Shown piece after piece: positions 56,683-64,000 of a DNA stretch of 64,000 nt (positions are counted from its first letter, which is position 1; each line of letters opens with the position of its first letter). A model generated the notes under the pieces. The model worked only from the letters and a program-made list of their open reading frames with translations, ran no database searches and was not told the DNA's origin. Source of the stretch: Lysobacter daejeonensis GH1-9 (GTDB lineage: Bacteria > Pseudomonadota > Gammaproteobacteria > Xanthomonadales > Xanthomonadaceae); contig NZ_AVPU01000002.1 of the NCBI RefSeq assembly GCF_000768355.1, forward strand, positions 182,443 through 246,442. Direction: 5' to 3'. The position numbers were made by a program, and so were the translations under genes.

Positions 56683-58299
56683 ATGGCTAAGGGCCTGCTT
56701 CGATCTGCCAGCATCTTCAGTGTAATGACATTCATCTCGCGGGTCTCCGGCCTGATCCGCGATCAGGTGTATGCCGTCGTCTTTGGCGCCAGTCCCGCGA
56801 TGGATGCGTTCGTGGTGGCGTTCCGCATCCCCAATTTCATGCGCCGCCTGTCGGCCGAGGGCTCGTTCGCCATGGCGTTCGTGCCGGTGCTGGCCGAGTA
56901 CAAGGCCAAGGGCGACCAGGCCGCGGTCAAGGAACTGATTGACCGGGTCGCGGGTACGCTGACCGCGGCGCTGCTGGTGGTCACCGGCCTGGCCATCGCC
57001 GGGGCGCCGTGGGTGATGCAGGTGTTCGCGCCGGGTTTCGCGCCCGATGGCGAGCAGCATGAGCTGGCGGTGGAGATGCTGCGCATCACCTTCCCGTATG
57101 CGCTGTTCATTTCGCTGGCTTCGCTGGCGGGCAGCATCCTCAACAGCTTCAACCGCTTCGCCATTCCGGCGTTGTCGCCGGTGCTGCTCAACATCTCGAT
57201 GATCACGGCGGCGCTGCTTCTGGCGCCGCGCATGGAGCAGCCTGTGTTGGCACTGGCCTGGGGCGTGTTTGCCGCGGGCCTGCTGCAGCTGGTGTTCCAG
57301 TTGCCGTCGCTGGCCAGGCTTGGCCTGCTACCCCGGCCGCGCTGGGGCGTGGCCCATGCGGGCGTGCGCAAGATCATGAAGCTGATGGTGCCGACGTTGT
57401 TCGGCTCGTCGGTCGTGCAGGTCAACCTGCTCATGAACACCGTGATGGCCTCGTTCCTGATCGGCGGCAGCGTGACCTGGCTGTACTACACCGACCGCCT
57501 GCTGGAGTTCCCGCTGGGGATGTTCGGTGTGGCCATCGGCACGGTGATCCTGCCGCACCTGTCGGGGCGGCATGCCGCGTCGGACCCGCTGGGCTATTCG
57601 AAGGGACTGGATTGGGGTTTCCGCCTCTGTCTGCTGATCGGCGTGCCGGCGTGCCTGGGCCTGATCCTGTGTGCCGAGCCGTTGATCGCCACCCTGTTCC
57701 AGTACGGACGCTTCGGCGCCGAGGACACGCGGATGGCGCAATTGAGCCTGATTGCGCAGTCGATTGCGGTGCCGGCGTTCCTGCTGGTCAAGGTGCTGGC
57801 GCCCGCGTTCTATTCGCGGCAGGACACCAAGACCCCAGTGAAATCGGCGGTGGCGTCGGTGGTGATCAACCTGGCCTGCACGGTCGCGTTGATGTCGGGA
57901 CTGGTCTACCTGACCCCGGCAGGACACGAGGCATTGGCGGCAGCCGATGGGCATCCCATTGATGCACTGGGCCGGATTCCGGGCGCGCATGCGCTGCTGG
58001 CGCTGGCCATTGCCGTTGCGGGCTGGGCCAACGCACTGCAGTTGTGGTGGTACCTGCGCCGGGCCAATGTCTACCAGTCGCAGCCCGGTTGGGCGCGGTT
58101 CCTGCGTCAGGTCGGCCTGGCCAGCGTGGCGATGACCGTCGTGGTTGGCGTGTTCCTGTGGCTATGGCAGGACTGGACGGCCTGGTCGTGGTGGCAGCGC
58201 GGCATCCGTCTGGGCGTCATGGTCGGGGCTGGTGGGCTGGTCTACGGGGCCGTGCTCTGGCTGCAGGGCATCCGCCCCCGCGACCTGCGCGGGCATTGA
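56683..58299 (+). CDS. murJ: Lipid II flippase MurJ
   Basis: 538-residue polytopic inner-membrane protein (14 hydrophobic helices expected) that flips lipid II for peptidoglycan synthesis. Family sequences include FISRVSGLIRDQVYAVVFGA, FRIPNFMRRLSAEGSFAMAF (essential Arg residues), SVTWLYYTDRLLEFPLGMFG and KVLAPAFYSRQDTKTPVK. The ATG at 56683 gives the typical N-terminus; the 15 residues upstream in frame are not conserved. Followed by ribF 30 bp later. Confidence 0.96.
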   Translation: MAKGLLRSASIFSVMTFISRVSGLIRDQVYAVVFGASPAMDAFVVAFRIPNFMRRLSAEGSFAMAFVPVLAEYKAKGDQAAVKELIDRVAGTLTAALLVVTGLAIAGAPWVMQVFAPGFAPDGEQHELAVEMLRITFPYALFISLASLAGSILNSFNRFAIPALSPVLLNISMITAALLLAPRMEQPVLALAWGVFAAGLLQLVFQLPSLARLGLLPRPRWGVAHAGVRKIMKLMVPTLFGSSVVQVNLLMNTVMASFLIGGSVTWLYYTDRLLEFPLGMFGVAIGTVILPHLSGRHAASDPLGYSKGLDWGFRLCLLIGVPACLGLILCAEPLIATLFQYGRFGAEDTRMAQLSLIAQSIAVPAFLLVKVLAPAFYSRQDTKTPVKSAVASVVINLACTVALMSGLVYLTPAGHEALAAADGHPIDALGRIPGAHALLALAIAVAGWANALQLWWYLRRANVYQSQPGWARFLRQVGLASVAMTVVVGVFLWLWQDWTAWSWWQRGIRLGVMVGAGGLVYGAVLWLQGIRPRDLRGH

Positions 58300-58329
58300 G
58301 CCGGCGCGCGGCGGCTATACTTCAAGGTG

Positions 58330-59310
58330 ATGAGCAGGCTGTTTCGTGACGTCGAGGGCGGGCCCCGGTGCCCGCACGGCAGTGTGGTCTGCATCGGCGC
58401 CTTCGACGGCCTCCACCTGGGGCATCAGGCACTGGTGCGCCACGCTGTGGCACGCGCACGCCTGCTGGGCGTGCCGGCGGTGGCGCTGACCTTCGAGCCT
58501 TTGCCGCGCGAATTCTTCGCCAGGGGCGTGCTTCCGCCGCGCCTGCTGTTGCCGCATGCCAAAGTGGAAGGGTTGTGCCGGCTGGGCGTTGACCAGGTGG
58601 GCCTGCTGCGGTTCAACGCCGCGCTGACCGCGTTGCCGGGCGCGGACTTCATCCGCAAGGTGCTGGTGGAACGCGTCGGTGCGCGCGAGGTCTGGGTCGG
58701 TCCTGAGTTCGGCTTTGGCAAGGGGCGTGACGGCAACCTGGCGTTGCTGCAGGCGCTGGGCGCCGAGCACGGCTTCATTGCCGGCGAGATCGCACCGGTG
58801 CTGCAGGATGGCGAGCGGGTGTCTGCCTCGCGCATCCGAGTGCTGCTACAGACTGGCGATTTCGAAGGCGTCGCGCGCCTGCTCGGTCGCCCCTATGCGA
58901 TTGGCGGCCGCGTGGTGCGCGGCAAGCAACTCGGCCGTACGCTCGGGTTCCCCACCGCCAACCTGCGCTTTGCCGGCAAGGTGCCGGCACTGCAGGGCAT
59001 CTACGCCACGCGCGTGCACGGACTGGAAGGCCTTCCGGGCGTGGACGCGATGAAGGCGGCAGCGGGCTGGCCGTCGGTGTCCAGCTTTGGCACCCGGCCC
59101 ACGGTGGACGGCGTGGAGCCGCTGCTGGAGGCACATTTGTTCGACTTTGCCGGCGACCTGTACGGGCGCCGCATCGAAGTCGAGTTCGTCGCCAAGCTGC
59201 GCGATGAAGAGAAATTTACCGATCTGGCGGCACTGACCGCGCAGATGCAACGCGACGCCGTGCAGGCCCGCGCCATCCTTGAACAAGACCAACAACGAGC
59301 CTACGCGTGA
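58330..59310 (+). CDS. ribF: Bifunctional riboflavin kinase/FAD synthetase
   Basis: Converts riboflavin to FMN and then FAD. The 326-residue protein has the N-terminal nucleotidyltransferase domain ([35 protein letters not shown]-type [10 protein letters not shown]) and the C-terminal kinase domain ([28 protein letters not shown]). ATG 58330 or GTG 58327 may start it; a TATACT box lies only 8 nt before the ATG. The stop overlaps the ileS start by 4 bp. Confidence 0.95.
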   Translation: MSRLFRDVEGGPRCPHGSVVCIGAFDGLHLGHQALVRHAVARARLLGVPAVALTFEPLPREFFARGVLPPRLLLPHAKVEGLCRLGVDQVGLLRFNAALTALPGADFIRKVLVERVGAREVWVGPEFGFGKGRDGNLALLQALGAEHGFIAGEIAPVLQDGERVSASRIRVLLQTGDFEGVARLLGRPYAIGGRVVRGKQLGRTLGFPTANLRFAGKVPALQGIYATRVHGLEGLPGVDAMKAAAGWPSVSSFGTRPTVDGVEPLLEAHLFDFAGDLYGRRIEVEFVAKLRDEEKFTDLAALTAQMQRDAVQARAILEQDQQRAYA

Positions 59311-62165
59311 CCGCTGACGCCAACCCCTACAAGAGCACGCTGCACCTGCCGGCGACCGACTTCCCGATGCGCGGCGACCTGCCCAAGCGGGAGCCCCTCG
59401 CATTGGCGCAATGGGAGCGCGAGCGCCTGTACCAGCGTATTCGCGAGAAGACGCAGGGCCGTGAGCGCAGCTTCGTGCTGCACGATGGCCCGCCGTATGC
59501 CAACGGTGCAATCCACATCGGCCACGCGGTCAACAAGGTGCTCAAGGACATCATCGTCAAGTCGCGCCTGATGGACGGCTATGACGCGCCATATGTGCCG
59601 GGCTGGGACTGCCATGGCCTGCCGATCGAGATCGCGGTGGAGAAGAAGTTCGGCAAGGTGGGCGACAAGCTCAACGCCGCCGAGTTCCGGCAGAAGTGCC
59701 GCGAATACGCCGCCGAGCAGATCGACCTGCAGCGCGCGGACTTCAAGCGCCTGGGCGTGCTGGGCGACTGGGACAACCCGTACCGCACCATGGATTTCCG
59801 CTTCGAGGCGGACATGCTGCGCTCGCTGGCGAAGATCGTGGAGCGCGGCCACCTGTCGCGCGGTGCCAAGCCCGTCTATTGGTGCTTTGACTGCGGCTCG
59901 GCGCTGGCCGAGGCCGAGATCGAATACGCCGACAAGCTGTCGCCGGCGATCGACGTGGCCTACAGCGCGCAGGACGCCGCCAAGTTGGCCGCGCTGTTCG
60001 GCGTGGCACTGGAGGCGGGCACGGAAGTGGCCGTGCCGATCTGGACGACCACGCCGTGGACGCTGCCCGCCAGCCTGGCGGTGAGCATCGGCCCGGAACT
60101 CGAATACGCACTGGTCGAAGGCCCCAAGCGCGCCGACGGCGGCCGTCGCCTGCTGGTGCTGGCCGAAGCGCTGGCGACCCAGGCGCTGGCCCGCTACGGC
60201 GTGGAAGACGTCGTGGTGCACGGCACCGCGATGGGCAGCGAACTGGAAGGCGAGCTGCTGCGCCACCCGTTCTATGCCGAGCGCGACATCCCGCTGATCG
60301 TGGGCGACCACGTGTCCGCCGAGGACGGCACCGGCGCCGTGCACACCGCGCCGGGCCACGGCCAGGAGGACTTCGCGGTCAGCCAGAAATACAACATCAT
60401 CGAGCGCTACACCGCCGCGCAGATGAACCCGGTCGACGGCCGCGGCGTGTACCTGCCCAGCACCCCTTCCGCCGAGGGCGTGGAGCTGGCCGGCCTGCAC
60501 ATCTGGAAGGCCAACGACGCCATCGTCGAGCTGCTGCGCGGCAACGGCCACCTGCTGGCGTTGGCCAAGCTCAACCACAGCTACCCGCACTGCTGGCGCC
60601 ACAAGACGCCGGTGGTGTTCCGCGCCACGCCGCAGTGGTTCATCTCGATGGAGCAGGCCCACCTGCGCCGCGACGCACTGGCCGCCATCGGCAAGGTGGC
60701 GTGGGTGCCGGAGTGGGGCGAGGCGCGCATCTACGGCATGATCGAAGGCCGCCCGGACTGGACCATTTCGCGCCAGCGCACCTGGGGCGTGCCGATTGCG
60801 CTGTTCATCCACCGTGAGACCGGCCTGCCGCATCCGCGCTCGCCCGAATTGATGCGCCAGGTGGCCGAGCGCGTGGAGTCGGCCGGCGTCGACGTGTGGT
60901 ACGACCTCGACGCCGCCGAGCTGCTGGGTGATGAAGCCGCGCAGTACGACAAGGTCACCGATATCCTCGACGTCTGGTTCGACTCCGGCGTGACCCACGA
61001 ATGCGTGCTGGCGCAGCGCCCGCAGGACGGGCTGCGCAAGCCGGCCGACCTGTACCTGGAAGGCTCCGACCAGCATCGCGGCTGGTTCCACAGCTCGCTG
61101 CTGACCGCGGTGGCGATGGACGGCGTGGCGCCGTACCGCCAGGTGCTGACGCACGGCTTCACCGTCGATGCCGACGGCCGCAAGATGTCCAAGTCCCTGG
61201 GCAATGTCATCGCCCCGCAGAAGGTGGTGGATGCGATGGGCGCGGACGTGCTGCGCCTGTGGATTGCGTCGACCGACTACCGCTATGAGATGGCGGTGAG
61301 CGACGAGATCCTGAAGCGCAGCGGCGACGTGTACCGCCGCCTGCGCAACACCGCGCGCTTCCTGATGGCCAACCTGCACGGTTTCGACCCGGCGCAGCAC
61401 CTGCGTCCGCTGGAGGACATGGTCGCGCTGGACCGCTGGATCGTGCACCGCGCCCATGAGCTGCAGGAGAAGATCAAGGTCGCCTACGAGCGCTACGACT
61501 TCGCCGAGATCGTGCAGTCGCTGGCCAACTTCTGCAGCGTCGACCTGGGTTCGCTGTACCTGGACGTGACCAAGGACCGCCTGTACACGATGCAGGAGGA
61601 TTCGCGCGGCCGCCGTTCGGCACAGAGCGCGATGTACCGCATCGCCGAGGCGTTCGTGCGCTGGGTAGCGCCGATCCTGACGTTCACCGCGCAGGAGATG
61701 TGGGGCTACCTGCCGGGCAAGCGCGACGAGCATGTGCTGTTCGCCACCTGGTACGACGGGCTGGCGCCGCTGGGCGGCGACGCCGAACTGTCGGCCGAGG
61801 ACTTCGAGCGGCTGCTGGCGCTGCGCGAGCAGGTCAGCAAGACGCTGGAGCCGCTGCGTGCCGCCGGCACGATTGGCGCGGCGCTGGAAGCAGAAATTGG
61901 CCTGCGCTGCGGCGTGGCCGACCAGAACTGGCTGTCGCCGCTGGTCGAGGAACTGCGCTTCCTGTTCATCAGCGGTGACGTACGGTTGATCGCCGACGAT
62001 GCCGCGCACGACATCACCGTCGAGGCCGCGGCCACGGCAAAGTCGAAGTGCGTGCGTTGCTGGCACCATCGCGAGGACGTCGGCAGTGTCGCCGCCCATC
62101 CGCAGCTGTGCGGCCGCTGCGCGGACAACGTGGACGGCGAGGGCGAGGACCGTCGCTGGTTCTGA
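59307..62165 (+). CDS. ileS: Isoleucyl-tRNA synthetase
   Basis: Class I synthetase charging tRNA-Ile, with a CP1 editing domain. The 952-residue protein has the HIGH motif in [24 protein letters not shown], the KMSKS loop [11 protein letters not shown] and a C-terminal zinc site (CVRCW and CGRC). GTG start overlaps the ribF stop (GTGA), and it precedes lspA, as in E. coli. No T-box or leader peptide precedes it. Confidence 0.98.
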   Translation: MTADANPYKSTLHLPATDFPMRGDLPKREPLALAQWERERLYQRIREKTQGRERSFVLHDGPPYANGAIHIGHAVNKVLKDIIVKSRLMDGYDAPYVPGWDCHGLPIEIAVEKKFGKVGDKLNAAEFRQKCREYAAEQIDLQRADFKRLGVLGDWDNPYRTMDFRFEADMLRSLAKIVERGHLSRGAKPVYWCFDCGSALAEAEIEYADKLSPAIDVAYSAQDAAKLAALFGVALEAGTEVAVPIWTTTPWTLPASLAVSIGPELEYALVEGPKRADGGRRLLVLAEALATQALARYGVEDVVVHGTAMGSELEGELLRHPFYAERDIPLIVGDHVSAEDGTGAVHTAPGHGQEDFAVSQKYNIIERYTAAQMNPVDGRGVYLPSTPSAEGVELAGLHIWKANDAIVELLRGNGHLLALAKLNHSYPHCWRHKTPVVFRATPQWFISMEQAHLRRDALAAIGKVAWVPEWGEARIYGMIEGRPDWTISRQRTWGVPIALFIHRETGLPHPRSPELMRQVAERVESAGVDVWYDLDAAELLGDEAAQYDKVTDILDVWFDSGVTHECVLAQRPQDGLRKPADLYLEGSDQHRGWFHSSLLTAVAMDGVAPYRQVLTHGFTVDADGRKMSKSLGNVIAPQKVVDAMGADVLRLWIASTDYRYEMAVSDEILKRSGDVYRRLRNTARFLMANLHGFDPAQHLRPLEDMVALDRWIVHRAHELQEKIKVAYERYDFAEIVQSLANFCSVDLGSLYLDVTKDRLYTMQEDSRGRRSAQSAMYRIAEAFVRWVAPILTFTAQEMWGYLPGKRDEHVLFATWYDGLAPLGGDAELSAEDFERLLALREQVSKTLEPLRAAGTIGAALEAEIGLRCGVADQNWLSPLVEELRFLFISGDVRLIADDAAHDITVEAAATAKSKCVRCWHHREDVGSVAAHPQLCGRCADNVDGEGEDRRWF

Positions 62166-62203
62166 GCCCGCCTCCATTCCCCTTTTGCAACCGGAAAGAC
62201 CCC

Positions 62204-62722
62204 TTGACTGCTTCCCGTCCCAAGCCCAACGCCCTCGTCTGGCTCGCGCTGTCCGCGCTGGTCATCGTGCTCGACCAGATCACCAAGGCCTGGGTGCTGT
62301 CCGACTTGCCGGAATACACCGCGATCCCCGTGATCGAGGGCTTCTGGAACTGGTACCGCACCTACAACACGGGGGCTGCGTTCAGCTTCCTGAGTGACGC
62401 GGGCGGCTGGCAGAAGTACTTCTTCGTGGTACTGGCCGTCGGCATCAGCGGCATGCTGGGCTGGTGGCTCAGCCGCACGGCCCGCGGCGACTGGAAGTCC
62501 GCGCTGCCGTACTCGCTGGTGATCGGCGGCGCCATCGGCAACGTCATCGACCGCCTGCTGCATGGCCACGTGGTCGACTTCATCCAGTGGCATTGGAAGG
62601 AGCACTACTGGCCCGCGTTCAACGTGGCCGACATGGCCATCGTCGGTGGCGCCATCGGCATCGCCCTGTTCGGCCTGCTGGGCGGGCAGGGCGGCAGGAC
62701 CGACCCCGGCCGCAGGGGTTAA
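62204..62722 (+). CDS. lspA: Lipoprotein signal peptidase (signal peptidase II)
   Basis: 172-residue inner-membrane aspartic protease that cleaves lipoprotein signals after lipidation. Four hydrophobic helices; catalytic Asp residues in [16 protein letters not shown] and FNVADMAI; the [12 protein letters not shown] box is conserved. A TTG start at 62204 is chosen: GGAAAG lies about 7 nt upstream and no closer ATG fits. Sits between ileS and ispH as in E. coli. Confidence 0.95.
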   Translation: MTASRPKPNALVWLALSALVIVLDQITKAWVLSDLPEYTAIPVIEGFWNWYRTYNTGAAFSFLSDAGGWQKYFFVVLAVGISGMLGWWLSRTARGDWKSALPYSLVIGGAIGNVIDRLLHGHVVDFIQWHWKEHYWPAFNVADMAIVGGAIGIALFGLLGGQGGRTDPGRRG

Positions 62723-62731
62723 AATCAGCCC

Positions 62732-63682
62732 ATGGACGTCCTGCTCGCCAATCCCCGCGGTTTCTGTGCCGGCGTCGACCGCGCCATCGAGATCGTCAAG
62801 CGCGCCATCGAGATGCTGGGCGCGCCGATCTACGTACGGCACGAGGTGGTGCACAACCGCTTCGTGGTGGATGACCTGAAGCATCGCGGTGCCGTGTTCG
62901 TCGAAGAGTTGGACGAGGTGCCCGATGGCGCCACCGTCATCTTCAGCGCGCACGGCGTGTCCAAGGCGGTGCGCGCCGAGGCCGACCGCCGCGGATTGAA
63001 GGTGTTCGACGCGACCTGCCCGCTGGTGACCAAGGTGCACCTGGAAGTCTCGCGCCACTGCCGTGCCGGCCGTGACGTGATCCTGATCGGCCACGAAGGC
63101 CACCCCGAGGTGGAAGGCACCATGGGGCAGTGGCAGCGCGAGCAGGGTCGCGGCCGGATCTACCTGGTGGAAGACGTGGCCGATGTGGAGGCGCTGGTCG
63201 TCGACCGGCCGGAGAACCTGGCCTACACCACCCAGACCACGCTGTCGGTGGACGACACCAAGGCGGTGATCGAGGCGATGCGCGCCAAGTTCCCGGCGAT
63301 CCAGGGGCCGCGCCACGACGACATCTGCTACGCCACCCAGAACCGCCAGGATGCGGTGCGCGACCTCGCCAAGACCTGCGACCTGGTGCTGGTGGTGGGC
63401 TCGGTCAACAGTTCCAACTCCAACCGCCTGCGCGAGCTGGCCGAGCGCGAGGGCGTGGAGGCTTACCTGATCGACGGCGCGCCGGAGATCAACCCGATTT
63501 GGGTGCAGGGCAAGCGCCACATCGGCATCACCGCGGGCGCCTCCGCGCCGGAGGTGCTGGTGCGCGGCGTGATCGAGCGCCTGCACGAGCTGGGCGCAAA
63601 GCAGGTACGCGAGCTGGATGGGGAGCCCGAGGACATGGTCTTCGCGCTGCCCAAGGAACTGCGGTTGCAGCTGGTCGATTGA
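62732..63682 (+). CDS. ispH: 4-hydroxy-3-methylbut-2-enyl diphosphate reductase
   Basis: Last enzyme of the MEP isoprenoid pathway, an iron-sulfur reductase. The 316-residue protein has the three cluster Cys: Cys12 in [12 protein letters not shown], one in [11 protein letters not shown] and one in the [22 protein letters not shown] [10 protein letters not shown] region. HGVS and [11 protein letters not shown] segments are conserved. TAAAAT lies 6 nt before the ATG, so it may have a leaderless start in addition to read-through from lspA. Confidence 0.97.
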   Translation: MDVLLANPRGFCAGVDRAIEIVKRAIEMLGAPIYVRHEVVHNRFVVDDLKHRGAVFVEELDEVPDGATVIFSAHGVSKAVRAEADRRGLKVFDATCPLVTKVHLEVSRHCRAGRDVILIGHEGHPEVEGTMGQWQREQGRGRIYLVEDVADVEALVVDRPENLAYTTQTTLSVDDTKAVIEAMRAKFPAIQGPRHDDICYATQNRQDAVRDLAKTCDLVLVVGSVNSSNSNRLRELAEREGVEAYLIDGAPEINPIWVQGKRHIGITAGASAPEVLVRGVIERLHELGAKQVRELDGEPEDMVFALPKELRLQLVD

Positions 63683-63707
63683 CCCTCGCCGGGGCGATCC
63701 TTACAAT
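63679..63707 (+). promoter_or_regulatory. Promoter of tRNA-Thr
   Basis: TTGACC (63679-63684, overlapping the ispH stop codon) and TACAAT (63702-63707) are exactly 17 bp apart; the tRNA begins 11 bp further on. Confidence 0.75.
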
Positions 63708-63718
63708 TGCCGGTCTTC

Positions 63719-63794
63719 GCCGGAATAGCTCAGTTGGTAGAGCGGCGCATTCGTAATGCGTAGGTCGTAGGTTCGATTCCTATTTCCGGCACCA
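63719..63794 (+). tRNA. tRNA-Thr (anticodon CGT)
   Basis: 76-nt tRNA with encoded CCA. Acceptor stem GCCGGAA/TTCCGGC, D-arm GCTC...GAGC, anticodon loop TTCGTAA with CGT at positions 34-36, T-arm GGTTCGATTCC. Reads ACG. Confidence 0.96.
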
Positions 63795-63803
63795 CATCTT
63801 CAG

Positions 63804-63825
63804 AGCCCCGCTAACGCGGGGCTTT
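63804..63825 (+). terminator. Intrinsic terminator of tRNA-Thr
   Basis: An 8-bp stem (63804-63811 with 63816-63823), loop TAAC, then a short T-run, 10 bp after the CCA. From 63830 to the window end I see no recognisable gene, only DNA of lower GC than its surroundings. Confidence 0.75.
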
Positions 63826-64000
63826 GTCGTTCAATGGCTTACGCTTTCCAGCAAGTATCAGCGGATGATCTTCATCCGCACTTCGTTCCTCGGGCCGTCC
63901 TAGCTTGCACTTACGTCCCATTTACGTGAAACGCCCCAACAAGCGCACTGCCCAGTTGGGAGGGGCGCTACTGGCTAGAGCGCTCGATAGCGATGGGTTC

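Noticed and set aside
59301..62177. 958-residue open frame antisense to ileS, and a 626-residue one antisense to lspA-ispH (61706-63586)
   Set aside because: High-GC third-position bias opens the antisense frame; composition is His/Arg/Gln/Val-rich with no domains, and the sense genes are certain.
63834..63929. 31-codon ATG frame ending in a GTGA overlap with a frame from 63926 that stays open to the window end
   Set aside because: No Shine-Dalgarno, no recognisable protein, and too short to judge at the window edge.

Overview
The window is about 64 kb of high-GC bacterial chromosome, nearly all housekeeping genes. Gene content and order (rpsB-tsf-pyrH-frr facing map-glnD-dapD-dapE, asnB, parC, rnr-rlmB, pstSCAB-phoU with an OprP-type porin, rplU-rpmA-obgE, rpsT/murJ-ribF-ileS-lspA-ispH) point to a gammaproteobacterium of the Xanthomonadaceae/Lysobacteraceae (Lysobacter, Luteimonas or Pseudoxanthomonas-like). 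The genus is inferred, not proven. No prophage, insertion sequence or CRISPR array is visible.

Layout. 1-4145 (minus): frr (cut by the window edge), a CDF metal exporter, pyrH, tsf and rpsB. 4146-4639: divergent control region with a long rpsB leader and an unexplained 117-bp inverted-repeat element. 4640-10512 (plus): map, glnD, dapD, an ArsC/Spx-like protein and dapE, mostly overlapping by 4 bp. 10515-17997: a penicillin-acylase-family hydrolase (minus), asnB behind an apparent Asn-rich leader peptide and attenuator, and a GAF-GAF-GGDEF-EAL protein. 18042-21062: DJ-1/PfpI protein, MFS exporter and divergent LysR regulator. 21070-26523 (minus): tpm, parC, rnk, deoD and deoC, with a tRNA-Leu on the plus strand. 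26689-31221 (plus): rnr, rlmB, and a guanidine-II riboswitch ahead of the SMR exporter gdx and a VTT membrane protein.

31210-41395 (minus): rnt, an hvfABC-type copper-peptide (RiPP) operon, phoU-pstB-pstA-pstC, two tandem pstS paralogues and an OprP-type porin, with Pho-box-like sites before pstS1, pstS2 and the porin. 41511-49626: nth, a stand-alone RnfC-like ferredoxin, two crotonase-family genes, an FkpA-like protein, DUF1289, a Nudix hydrolase, a sulfurtransferase, a third phosphate-binding-like protein fused to an OmpA domain (also behind a Pho-box-like site), a PCuAC copper chaperone and a thioesterase. 49623-64000: uvrA, small proteins, ribosomal-protein genes and obgE, then murJ-ribF-ileS-lspA-ispH and tRNA-Thr, followed by lower-GC DNA.

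Most notable are: (i) the asnB leader, a 38-codon ORF with five Asn codons in a run of six, followed by a perfect terminator whose 5' arm can pair with an upstream segment, which is the layout of classical ribosome-mediated attenuation; (ii) a RiPP precursor carrying four EGKCG motifs plus two canonical EF-hands, with its MNIO enzyme and partner; (iii) a two-hairpin guanidine-II riboswitch; (iv) a dispersed phosphate-starvation gene set including an SBP-OmpA fusion; and (v) several genes whose -10 box lies 6-7 nt before the start codon, suggesting leaderless mRNAs.
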